A stretch of DNA of 33,531 nt from Candidatus Sumerlaeota bacterium (lineage in GTDB: Bacteria; Sumerlaeota; Sumerlaeia; SLMS01): contig SLOM01000149.1 in assembly GCA_007132505.1 (NCBI GenBank), forward strand, positions 1-33,531, given 5' to 3'. The notes beneath the pieces are model-generated. The model had not been told where the DNA came from. It saw only the letters and a program-made list of their open reading frames with translations, and did no database searches. Of the stretch, positions 9,561 through 18,312 are shown piece after piece. A program made the position numbers and the translations under genes. Numbering within the stretch: position 1 is the stretch's first letter; every line of letters starts with the position of its first letter.

Positions 9561-12500
9561 ATGATGCACGATCCCAAAATAATCGGAATTGATCTGGGGA
9601 CGACGAACTCCGTCGTCGCGATCATGGAGGGCACGGAGGCGGTCGTCATACCCAACCAGGAGGGGGCAAACAAGACCCCTTCGGTTGTGGCGTTCCTCGA
9701 CAACAACGATTGCATCGTGGGAGAGATCGCCCGCCGGCAGGCGGCGACGAATCCCTCCCGCACGATCAGCAGCATCAAGCGCCTCGTGGGTCTCCACCCC
9801 GAAGATGCGGGTGAGCTGACGGAGGCGCTCCCCTATGACGTGGTCGAGCACGAGGGTGCCCTGCTGGTGGACGTGGACGGGTTCGGCTACACGCCGGAGC
9901 AAATCAGCGGACTGGTGCTCAAGAAGCTCAAGGAATCCGCGGAGGTCTACCTCGGGGAGGAGGTCCGGCAGGCGGTCATCACCGTGCCGGCCAACTTCGA
10001 TGACAACCAGCGCTCTGCCACCATGCAGGCGGCGGAGCTGGCGGGGCTCAAGGTGCTGCGGCTGATCAACGAGCCGACGGCGGCGGCACTGGCCTATGGA
10101 CTCGGGCAAAACAGTCAGGACGAGGAAGTCGTCGCGGTTTACGACTTCGGCGGGGGTACGTTCGACATCACGCTGCTGGAGGTCGCGTCCAACGCCTTCG
10201 AGGTGTTGACGTCCACGGGGGACTCCCAGCTTGGGGGCGACGACCTGGACAACGCCCTGGTCAGCATGATCATCGAGGAGTTCGAGGACGAGCAGGGAAT
10301 TGACCTGACACTGGACCCGGTGACTCTGCGGCGGCTGAAAGAGGTGACGGAGAAGGCGAAGTGCGAGCTTTCCGTGGCCAAGGAGACGACCATCACGCTC
10401 CCGTTCATTGCGTACCGGGACAACATGCCGCTGCACCTCGAGCGCAGGCTGGCGCGTGAGGAGTTCGAGGAGATCATCGAACCGTTCGTGGAGAGAACGA
10501 TCCGCTCCTGCCAGCGGGCGCTCGACGATGCGGGGCTCTCCGCGGACGACATTGGCCGCGTCATCATGGTGGGCGGTTCCACCCGAATCCCGATGGTTCA
10601 GGAGGAGGTGGAGGCGTTCTTCGGACGGCAGCTCTTTAAGGGTCTCAACCCGGACGAAGTGGTCGCGCTGGGTGCGGCAATCCAGGGGGGCATCTTCTCG
10701 GGCAACATCGAGGAAGTGGTGCTGATGGACGTGGTGCCGCATTCGCTCGGGGTCGAGGTCAAGGACGGCCGGTTCTCCCGCATCATCGAGAAGAACGCGC
10801 CGATCCCCATCCGCGCGTCCAAGTCCTTCACCACCACCGAAGACGATCAGACCTTCGTGGCAGTGCACATCCTCCAAGGCGAATCGGAGGAGGCCGCGGA
10901 GAACCGCAGCCTCGGGAAGTTCATCCTGTCGGACATTCCCTCGATGGAGAGGGGACAGGCACGTGTAAAGGTGACGTTCTTCGTGAACGCGGACGGGGTG
11001 ATGGAAATATCCGCCGAGGAGGCCTCCGGCGCAGCGAAGAGCCTGACGATCAGCCATGCGGACCTCGACCAGCGCGAGCGGCAGATGCGCAAGCGCGCCC
11101 GTCAGCGCAAGGAACGGGAGAAGGCGTCCGCAGGAGCCGAGGCCGGGAAGGAAGCCCCCAAGCGCAAGCGGCGCACCAGAAGAGCTCCGGCAACGAGCCG
11201 GCCCGAGTCCACACCCTCATCCCCGCCGGAAGAAACACCCGCCGCAGCTGCTGACGTTCCCGCGAGCAGCGATACCGCCGCGACAAGGCACGAGGAAGTC
11301 CACTTCGACCTGCTGAGCGATACAGCCGGTGGACAACCAAAACCGCCCGAAACCAAACTGGAAGAGCAGCGCGCACCCGCCCCGGAGCCCATGGTGGGCG
11401 CCATGGAGGAGGAAACGCCCGGGGAGCCGGCGGAAGTGGAGGAGCCTGCTTCCAAGCCTGCCTCGGCACGGAGTTTCCGCAGGCCTGCGCGCTACGGGGT
11501 GCCACTCGGGGGAGGCCAGGCACCACCCCCCGAGGTGCCAGGGTTGCAGGAGCCGGAATCGTCCTCCGCTTCACCGGTGGTGGAGAGTGAGCCGGCGGTA
11601 ACCCCGCCGCCGGTGGATCAGAGTCGCAGCGGCTCCAAGTCCACGAGCAAGGCTCCTCCGCTCCGCCCGGATCCGCCCGCCACGGCGCTGAAGGAGAAAA
11701 TGGCGACACGCGATCAGCGCCTTGAATGGCCGCCCCGTGTGGCCGCGGCCTTGGAGGCGCTGGAGAATGACCCGGACGGAAAGGAGACAGCGGGGCTGTG
11801 CCGCGAGGCGCTGGCGGCCCTGTCGGAGGAGCCATGGCACAGTGACGATCGCTACCAGGTCAGGCGGGCCCGGGTGCTCTGCCAGATCGCCACGGGAGAG
11901 GAAGAGGCGCTTGCCGAAGAGCTGGGTGCGCTGACGGCTAAGTATGGAGAGAGCAGTAGCGAGCAAATCGAGGCCCTCCACGAGCGGGCACTGGCCCGGT
12001 TTTCCCCGGCCGCGGGCCTGCGCCGGTCAAGGGCGCGGCTGCGGGAGAAGCTCGGCAAGTTGGAAGGAGCGTGCGAGGATCTGGAGTATGCCACGCGGCT
12101 CGAACCGTCCAAGGACGACCAGGACGTGCTGGAGGAGCTCTACCGCCGGCGCGTGATCGAGGCCGGCGATCCGGCCGCAAAGTTCAAGCTCGTCAAACTT
12201 TACCTGAAGACCAACCGGGTGGATCAGGCCATCGAGGTGCTGGAGGACCTGCAGCACGTTGATGCCTACGAGACGCGCGCGGTGAAGATTCTCGGCCTGT
12301 GCCACTGGCAGAAGAACCTGCATTTCCTGGCATGGCAGAAGTTCAAGCAGCTTCGCCCCACGGAGGAAATCCGGGACATCCTTTACCGGCTGGCGGGCGA
12401 CATGGAGAGCCTGGGGCAGTTGCCGAACGCCCTGGCGGTGCTGGAACACCTTGCAGAGGAAGCCCCCGAATACCGCGACGTGCGCGCACGGGTGAAGAAG

Positions 12501-13346
12501 CTGCGCTACCGCATCAAGCTCCAGCAGGAGGAGGCGAACCGCGACGACAGCGGGATGCTGCTCGATCCCCGGTTCACGATCATCGAGGAAATCAACCGGG
12601 GCTCGATGGGGATCATCTTCAAGGCACACGACAAGGTGCTGGATGAGCAGGTGGCGTTGAAGGTGCTGAACGACTACCTCTGCCAGGACCCCGGCGCCGT
12701 GGAGAGGTTCAAGCGCGAGGCAAGGGCCGCAAAACGCCTCAGTCACCCCTACATCGTGCGCATCCACGACCTGTTCGAGGCCGGGAAGAAGCGGTTCCTC
12801 TCCATGGAGTACATTGACGGAACCGACCTGAAGCGCATGATGGCGGAGCGTACAACACTGAGCGAGGAGGAGTTGATCTACTACTTCCTCCAGATCTGCG
12901 ACGCTCTGAGCTACGCCCATGGACTCGGCATCATCCACCGGGACATCAAGCCCGCCAACGTGATGATCACAGGCAAGCGGCAGGTGAAGGTGACCGATTT
13001 CGGCATCGCGAAGATCCTCAAGGGCGACGATTCCACCAAGTCCGGCACGGCAGTCATCGGCACCCCGCTCTACATGTCCCCGGAACAGGTCACAGGCGAC
13101 GGGGTGGACCAGCGCAGCGACATTTACGCGCTCGGGATCATGATGTACGAGCTGGTGAGCGGCCATCCGCCCTTCTACCTGGGGAACATCGAGTACCACC
13201 ACATTCACACGCCGCCGCCGCCACTCCCCGACCGCGTGTCGGAGAAACTCCGCCGGGTGATCATGAGGTGCGTGGCGAAGTCGCCGAAGGACCGGTTCCA
13301 GACGGTGAACGAGATCTTCGAGATGCTGGAGCCCGCGGGGCGCTGA
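9561..13346 (+). CDS. Hsp70 (DnaK-like) - charged/Pro-rich linker - TPR-like - Ser/Thr protein kinase fusion, 1261 aa
   Basis: Hsp70: GIDLGTTNSVVAIMEG, VITVPANFDDNQR, INEPTAAALAYGL, YDFGGGTFDITLLEV, VMVGGSTRIPMVQ, SBD-beta. Kinase: VALKVL, IIHRDIKPANVMI, VTDFGIAKIL, GTPLYMSPEQV, SDIYALGIMMYEL. One uninterrupted ORF. Confidence 0.95.
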   Translation: MMHDPKIIGIDLGTTNSVVAIMEGTEAVVIPNQEGANKTPSVVAFLDNNDCIVGEIARRQAATNPSRTISSIKRLVGLHPEDAGELTEALPYDVVEHEGALLVDVDGFGYTPEQISGLVLKKLKESAEVYLGEEVRQAVITVPANFDDNQRSATMQAAELAGLKVLRLINEPTAAALAYGLGQNSQDEEVVAVYDFGGGTFDITLLEVASNAFEVLTSTGDSQLGGDDLDNALVSMIIEEFEDEQGIDLTLDPVTLRRLKEVTEKAKCELSVAKETTITLPFIAYRDNMPLHLERRLAREEFEEIIEPFVERTIRSCQRALDDAGLSADDIGRVIMVGGSTRIPMVQEEVEAFFGRQLFKGLNPDEVVALGAAIQGGIFSGNIEEVVLMDVVPHSLGVEVKDGRFSRIIEKNAPIPIRASKSFTTTEDDQTFVAVHILQGESEEAAENRSLGKFILSDIPSMERGQARVKVTFFVNADGVMEISAEEASGAAKSLTISHADLDQRERQMRKRARQRKEREKASAGAEAGKEAPKRKRRTRRAPATSRPESTPSSPPEETPAAAADVPASSDTAATRHEEVHFDLLSDTAGGQPKPPETKLEEQRAPAPEPMVGAMEEETPGEPAEVEEPASKPASARSFRRPARYGVPLGGGQAPPPEVPGLQEPESSSASPVVESEPAVTPPPVDQSRSGSKSTSKAPPLRPDPPATALKEKMATRDQRLEWPPRVAAALEALENDPDGKETAGLCREALAALSEEPWHSDDRYQVRRARVLCQIATGEEEALAEELGALTAKYGESSSEQIEALHERALARFSPAAGLRRSRARLREKLGKLEGACEDLEYATRLEPSKDDQDVLEELYRRRVIEAGDPAAKFKLVKLYLKTNRVDQAIEVLEDLQHVDAYETRAVKILGLCHWQKNLHFLAWQKFKQLRPTEEIRDILYRLAGDMESLGQLPNALAVLEHLAEEAPEYRDVRARVKKLRYRIKLQQEEANRDDSGMLLDPRFTIIEEINRGSMGIIFKAHDKVLDEQVALKVLNDYLCQDPGAVERFKREARAAKRLSHPYIVRIHDLFEAGKKRFLSMEYIDGTDLKRMMAERTTLSEEELIYYFLQICDALSYAHGLGIIHRDIKPANVMITGKRQVKVTDFGIAKILKGDDSTKSGTAVIGTPLYMSPEQVTGDGVDQRSDIYALGIMMYELVSGHPPFYLGNIEYHHIHTPPPPLPDRVSEKLRRVIMRCVAKSPKDRFQTVNEIFEMLEPAGR

Positions 13347-13494
13347 CTCGTGGGCAGCGGGGGGCCTGGGGGTGCCCAGCCACCCGCTCCGGGGTGCGGC
13401 AGAGCTTCACTCCTGTTGACGCACCGGCGCGAGGGCCCATGAATCGGCCCTCCGGGTGACGTACCCGCCCCAAATCCTCCCGACCGGGTGTGCC

Positions 13495-14187
13495 GTGACT
13501 GACGCGATTCCCGCTTCCGGAAAGTTCCCCGTGCTTTTTCGCCTGATCCTGGCCGCCCTGCTTGGGGCGGTGCTGCTTGTCCCGGCCGGTTGCGCCCGGA
13601 CGCAGATTGACCCCCAGCGCACGGTGCGCGTGGCGGTGCTGGACGGAGTGATCAACTACGACGTGGCACCGGCGGGCGAAATCCGGCGGGAGGGCTGGTG
13701 GTTCAGCTCCCGCGACCGGTTTGTCTCGCCGAACATCTCGATCCAGGTGGGCGATGAACTGGCCCGCGAGCTGGACCGGGTGCCGGGCGTCGAGGTCTAC
13801 TCGCGCGAGGACCTGATAATCTTCATGGCGCGGAAGGAACGCCTCCTGCGCCGCTCGTTCCCCGAGCTGGGGGACAGCTACCTGCGCAAGCAGGTACTCC
13901 TCCGCCAGGACCCGCTGGACTACGGACAGTCCCTCAACGTGGACTACGTCATCACCTCGCGGGTGGACCGGGCCTCCACGGTGACGAACCGCACGTTCTC
14001 CTGGTGGTACAGCCACCTCGATGCAACGGTGGAAATCTGGGACGTGCCCCGCGGAGAGCTTGTCTATACGGTTCCCTACGACGGGACGGGCGCCTTCTGG
14101 TCCCAATTGCGCCTTGCGGAACGGCTGGCACGCCGCACCGCACGGGAGGCACAACGCCACGACCTCTTCCGGCTCCGGGTCCCCTGA
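13495..14187 (+). CDS. Secreted/lipoprotein-like protein with CsgG/LpoB-like fold features
   Basis: N-terminal hydrophobic segment ending VPAGCA; pattern VRVAVLDGV...ELARELDRVPGVEVYSREDL...LNVDYVITSRVD...ATVEIWDVPRGELVYT. Start uncertain (13456 or GTG 13495). Confidence 0.55.
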   Translation: MTDAIPASGKFPVLFRLILAALLGAVLLVPAGCARTQIDPQRTVRVAVLDGVINYDVAPAGEIRREGWWFSSRDRFVSPNISIQVGDELARELDRVPGVEVYSREDLIIFMARKERLLRRSFPELGDSYLRKQVLLRQDPLDYGQSLNVDYVITSRVDRASTVTNRTFSWWYSHLDATVEIWDVPRGELVYTVPYDGTGAFWSQLRLAERLARRTAREAQRHDLFRLRVP

Positions 14188-14247
14188 GCCGCGGCGCCCC
14201 TGCAGCATCGGCCCATCCGCCATCCCAATCCCACACGCCAGGCCAGA

Positions 14248-15792
14248 ATGACGCCCTTTCCCTTCCTGCCCGACCACAATGACCTGATCGAGACACGCTA
14301 CCGCAAAGCGGAGGCGATGCGCGAGGCGGGCATCGAGCCCTACCCCGCCAAGGCGGAGGCCGGGGACACGGCGGCGGAAGTGCTCGCGCGGGCCGAGGTG
14401 CTCATGGAATCCGGCGACGTGGTCTCGCTGCTCGGCCGCGTCATGGGCGTCCGGTCCTTCGGGAAGGCGGCGTTCTTCCACCTGCGGGACCGAACCGGCC
14501 AGGTCCAGGTCTATATCAAGAAGAACATCGTGACGGAGGAATGCTTCCGTCTATACAAGGAATTCCTGGACGGCGGCGATCTGGTCCATGTGACCGGCCG
14601 GCTTTTCCGCACGAAGACGGGTGAGCTGACGGTGGAGGCGGCGGAACTGCGGATCGCGGCCAAGGCGGTGCGCCAGCTCCCGGAGAAATGGCACGGTTTC
14701 AGGGACGTGGAGTCACGCTACCGGCAGCGCTACGTGGACCTGATCGCGAATCCCGCGGTGGCGGAGACGTTCCGTGCGCGCTCCCGTGCCATCTCCGCGA
14801 TGCGGCGCTTCCTCGACGCCGGCGGATTCATGGAGGTGGAGACGCCGATGATGCAGGCGATATACGGCGGCGCCGCGGCCCGCCCGTTCGTCACGCATCA
14901 CAACGCCCTCGACATGCGCCTTTACCTGCGGATCGCGCCCGAACTCTTCCTCAAGCGCCTGCTGGTGGGCGGACTCGACCGGGTCTACGAGATAAACCGC
15001 AACTTCCGCAATGAAGGCATCTCCACGCAGCACAACCCGGAGTTCACGATGCTGGAGCTTTACGCCGGAGGATGGAACGCGGACCGGATGATGGGGTTCG
15101 TGGAGGACATCCTGCGGGAGGCGGCAATGGGCGCGCTCGGGGGGACGCGGGCGGTGTTCGGTGATTTGGAGATGGACTTCGCCGATCCGGTCCCGAGGGT
15201 GCGCATGGTGGACGCGGTGTCTGAAGCGCTCGGCGCGGAGGTGGACTGGGACACGCCGCTGGAGCGGCTGCGCGAGCTGGCAGGAGAGCTGCCTGAGGAA
15301 GTCCGGACTCCCGATGAGGCGATCGTGCACGTCTTCGAGGAGCGCTGTGAGGAGAAGCTCCAGCAGCCCACCTTCGTCCACGATTTCCCGAAATCGCTGA
15401 GCCCGCTGGCCAAGTCCGTGGAGGGCCGGCCGGAAGTGGCGGACCGGTTCGAGCTCTACATCGCCGGGATGGAGATCGCCAACGGGTACTCCGAGCTGAA
15501 CGACCCCCGGGAGCAGTACGAGCGCTTCCTGGAACAGGCGGAGCGGCGCAAGGCGGGCGACGAAGAGGCCACCGCGGAGGTGGATGAGGACTACGTTCGC
15601 GCCCTTGAGTACGGCATGGTACCGGCCGCGGGGCTCGGCATCGGGGTGGACCGGCTGGCGATGGTGCTCACCAATTCGCCGTCCATCCGGGACGTGATTC
15701 TTTTCCCGTTGTTGCGGACGGCCAAGCGCGAGGAGCACGCCGACAGTCCTTCTTCCGTGGAGGAGACCGCCAACGGAGGCAGCACGGGATAA
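14248..15792 (+). CDS. lysS: Lysine--tRNA ligase, class II
   Basis: OB-fold region GRVMGVRSFGKAAFFHLRDRTGQVQVYIKK; VESRYRQRYVDLIANP; LYLRIAPELFLKRLLVGGLDRVYEINRNFRNEGISTQHNPEFTMLELY; GLGIGVDRLAMVLTNSPSIRDVILFP. Confidence 0.97.
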   Translation: MTPFPFLPDHNDLIETRYRKAEAMREAGIEPYPAKAEAGDTAAEVLARAEVLMESGDVVSLLGRVMGVRSFGKAAFFHLRDRTGQVQVYIKKNIVTEECFRLYKEFLDGGDLVHVTGRLFRTKTGELTVEAAELRIAAKAVRQLPEKWHGFRDVESRYRQRYVDLIANPAVAETFRARSRAISAMRRFLDAGGFMEVETPMMQAIYGGAAARPFVTHHNALDMRLYLRIAPELFLKRLLVGGLDRVYEINRNFRNEGISTQHNPEFTMLELYAGGWNADRMMGFVEDILREAAMGALGGTRAVFGDLEMDFADPVPRVRMVDAVSEALGAEVDWDTPLERLRELAGELPEEVRTPDEAIVHVFEERCEEKLQQPTFVHDFPKSLSPLAKSVEGRPEVADRFELYIAGMEIANGYSELNDPREQYERFLEQAERRKAGDEEATAEVDEDYVRALEYGMVPAAGLGIGVDRLAMVLTNSPSIRDVILFPLLRTAKREEHADSPSSVEETANGGSTG

Positions 15793-15796
15793 CCAC

Positions 15797-17356
15797 GTGA
15801 CCGCAGACGCAAACAGGAAAAGGACACTGCCCTTCCGCCTGCTGGGATTTCTGGCGGACATGGTGTTGCTCGGGCTGTTCCTGCTGTTCGGGGTGGCCCT
15901 GCTGAACATCGTGATTCAGACGGTTGTGCTGGCGGTGGGGATTTACCGGGAGCTGGCCCCTGCCTCGCCGTTTGCCCCCACGCCGGAGGATGGGCGCTGG
16001 CGGCGGGACACGCTCGACCTGCTCATCGCCATCGTCCAGGCCGGTGTGGCCGGGCTGCTGCATTTCGGCTTCCTGAAGCTGCGGAAGAAATACCTTTTCG
16101 TGGCGGCGGGAACGGGGTTCGAGAGCTTCGTCAGCAAGCGCTATCTGCTCGCGCGTGAGGGGGGGAAACTGGTCGGCCTGATCAGCTTCGTGTCGGTGCT
16201 CGGCGTGGCAGTGGGGACGATGGCGCTGATCGTGGTGATCAGTGTGATGGAGGGCTTCGACCGGGAGCTGGTGCGCAAGTTCATGGGAGTTTTCTCGCAC
16301 GTGCAGGTTGTGCGGGACCCGGCGCTGACCCAGAGCTCCCACATCCCGCAGGAGCATGCGGAAATCCTGATTGAGCGGTTGTTGGAGATGCCCGGCGTCG
16401 TCGGTGCCGCGCCCATCCTGGAGCATGAGACAGTGATGCAGTCCACGCGCGGCGCGGGGGAGCTGAAGGCCCCGGCGCTTTTCCGCGGCGTGGACCCGGC
16501 ACGCGAGGCGGAAGTGACCGAGTTCATGGATTACGTGATCATGGGCGAGGCCATTCCCGGGCACCGGCAGGTCGTGGTGGGCCAGCGGCTGGCGGAGCGT
16601 CTGGACGTCTATCCCGGCAGCCGCGTCTATGCAATCGGGGCGATCCTGCCGGGATCCATGCGCCCCCTCGTGCGGACGACACCGCTGGAGGTGGTGGGGA
16701 TATTCCACAGTGGCCTCTACGACGTGGACGACAAGTTCGTCTATACGACGATCGGGACAGTGCAGGAGATGCTCGTCCTCGACGGGGAGGTGAACTCGGT
16801 TCACCTGAAGGTGGAGAACCCGCAGCGCGTTGATGTCTTCGCGGAGCAACTCCTGAACGTGCTGCCCGCCGGATACGGCATCCGCACCTGGCAGATGCTC
16901 AACCCACAGTTCTTCGAGGCGCTCTGGCTCGAGAAGGTGGCCATGTTCATCATCCTCATGCTGATCGTGATCGTGGCGGCGCTCAACATCATCGGCACCC
17001 TGATCATGACGGTGATCCAGAAGACCCGGGACATTGGCGTGCTCAAGTCCATGGGCGCGGGGAACAATTCGATACTGCGCATTTTCCTCTACCATGGAAC
17101 CTACATCGGCGTCATCGGGACGTCACTCGGCGCAGCCTGGGGCCTGCGGCTCTGCTACTTCGTGAAGAATGACATCGAGAAGATTTTCGAACTGCCCGGA
17201 GGCGTGTACGGCATTGACCGCCTGCCGGTCGTGGTGGATCCGGTGATGATCGGCATCATCGTAACGTGTGCCCTTGTGATCTGTATCGTGGCATCCATTA
17301 TTCCCGCGTGGCAGGCAGCACGCCTGGACCCCGTGGAAGCGCTGAGGTACGACTGA
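15797..17356 (+). CDS. LolC/LolE-like lipoprotein-releasing ABC permease (FtsX family) with N-terminal extension
   Basis: FESFVSKRYLLAREGGKLVGLISFVSVLGVAVGTMALIVVISVMEGFDREL; VQKTRDIGVLKSMGAGNNSILRIFLYHGTYIGVIGTSLGAAWG; IPAWQAARLDPVEALRYD. Confidence 0.9.
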   Translation: MTADANRKRTLPFRLLGFLADMVLLGLFLLFGVALLNIVIQTVVLAVGIYRELAPASPFAPTPEDGRWRRDTLDLLIAIVQAGVAGLLHFGFLKLRKKYLFVAAGTGFESFVSKRYLLAREGGKLVGLISFVSVLGVAVGTMALIVVISVMEGFDRELVRKFMGVFSHVQVVRDPALTQSSHIPQEHAEILIERLLEMPGVVGAAPILEHETVMQSTRGAGELKAPALFRGVDPAREAEVTEFMDYVIMGEAIPGHRQVVVGQRLAERLDVYPGSRVYAIGAILPGSMRPLVRTTPLEVVGIFHSGLYDVDDKFVYTTIGTVQEMLVLDGEVNSVHLKVENPQRVDVFAEQLLNVLPAGYGIRTWQMLNPQFFEALWLEKVAMFIILMLIVIVAALNIIGTLIMTVIQKTRDIGVLKSMGAGNNSILRIFLYHGTYIGVIGTSLGAAWGLRLCYFVKNDIEKIFELPGGVYGIDRLPVVVDPVMIGIIVTCALVICIVASIIPAWQAARLDPVEALRYD

Positions 17357-18288
17357 TGCGTCTTTGCACCGTGGAAACCGAGAAGGTCGCTTCTTTTTTC
17401 GCGATTGAGTTGAAGAAGAAGGTTCTCCGCCTGCGGGAGGCGGCCCGCGCCTTCTCCCTGCCGGACGCCGAAGCGTCGTATTTCGATAGTTCCCTGGCCT
17501 ACCTGCAGGGGCTTCCGAAGTCGGAGGGCGTGCTGCGGGCGCTGCTCAAGGAGATTTCCGCGTCGCCACGTACGCTTGGCCGGCCGGCACCAGACGGGGA
17601 GCCTCACCTGATTGACCAGGCATCGGTGCGTTACCTCCCGCCGGTACAGAATCCGGGCAAGTTCCTCTGTATCGGAATGAACTACCGGGATCACTGCGAG
17701 GAACAGAACAAGGAAATTCCGAAGAAGCCGGTTGTTTTCAACAAGTTCGCAACCTCGCTCATCGGCCATGATACCCCGATCCCGCTGCCGCTGCGCTATG
17801 ACAAGGCGGTGGACTACGAGGCGGAACTCGGCGTGGTGGTTGGCAAGCGCGCCCGCCGCGTGACGAAACGCACCGCCATGAAGCACGTGGCCGGGTATAT
17901 CATTGTGAACGACGTGTCGCTGCGGACGATACAGAAGACCGAGAATCAGTGGTCCCGCGCGAAGGGCTTCGACGGGTCCGGCCCCTGCGGCCCCTGCATC
18001 GTGACCCCGGACGAGGTGCCTGATCCGCACAGCCTCCGGATTTCCTGCCTGCTGAATGGCAAGACCGTGCAGTCCTCCAACACGGAAAACCTGATCTTCA
18101 AGGTGCACGACCTGATCGCGTTCGTCAGTCAGGTCATCACGCTGGAGCCGGGGGATATCATCTCCACGGGCACACCGGGTGGAGTGGGCGCGTTCCGCGA
18201 GCCACCCCGGTTTCTGACACCGGGCGACGTGGTGGAGGTCCGTATAGACCGGCTCGGGTCACTGAAGAACCGCTGCGAGAAGGGCTGA
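17356..18288 (+). CDS. Fumarylacetoacetate hydrolase (FAH) family protein
   Basis: GKFLCIGMNYRDHCEE, DYEAELGVVVGKRARRV, GYIIVNDVSLR, GFDGSGPCGPCIVTPDEV, LEPGDIISTGTPGGVG. ATG overlaps the upstream TGA. Confidence 0.9.
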   Translation: MRLCTVETEKVASFFAIELKKKVLRLREAARAFSLPDAEASYFDSSLAYLQGLPKSEGVLRALLKEISASPRTLGRPAPDGEPHLIDQASVRYLPPVQNPGKFLCIGMNYRDHCEEQNKEIPKKPVVFNKFATSLIGHDTPIPLPLRYDKAVDYEAELGVVVGKRARRVTKRTAMKHVAGYIIVNDVSLRTIQKTENQWSRAKGFDGSGPCGPCIVTPDEVPDPHSLRISCLLNGKTVQSSNTENLIFKVHDLIAFVSQVITLEPGDIISTGTPGGVGAFREPPRFLTPGDVVEVRIDRLGSLKNRCEKG

Positions 18289-18312
18289 GCCGCCGCCAGC
18301 AGCCAGGCCGGG

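Noticed and set aside
9072-11057. 661-aa minus-strand ORF antisense to the Hsp70 region
   Set aside because: Open only because of high GC codon bias; His/Arg/Leu-rich with no recognisable domain, while the + frame is clearly Hsp70.
15668-17095. 475-aa minus-strand ORF
   Set aside because: Antisense shadow of lysS/lolC; composition (HDQHEDDEHGH...) typical of mirror frames.
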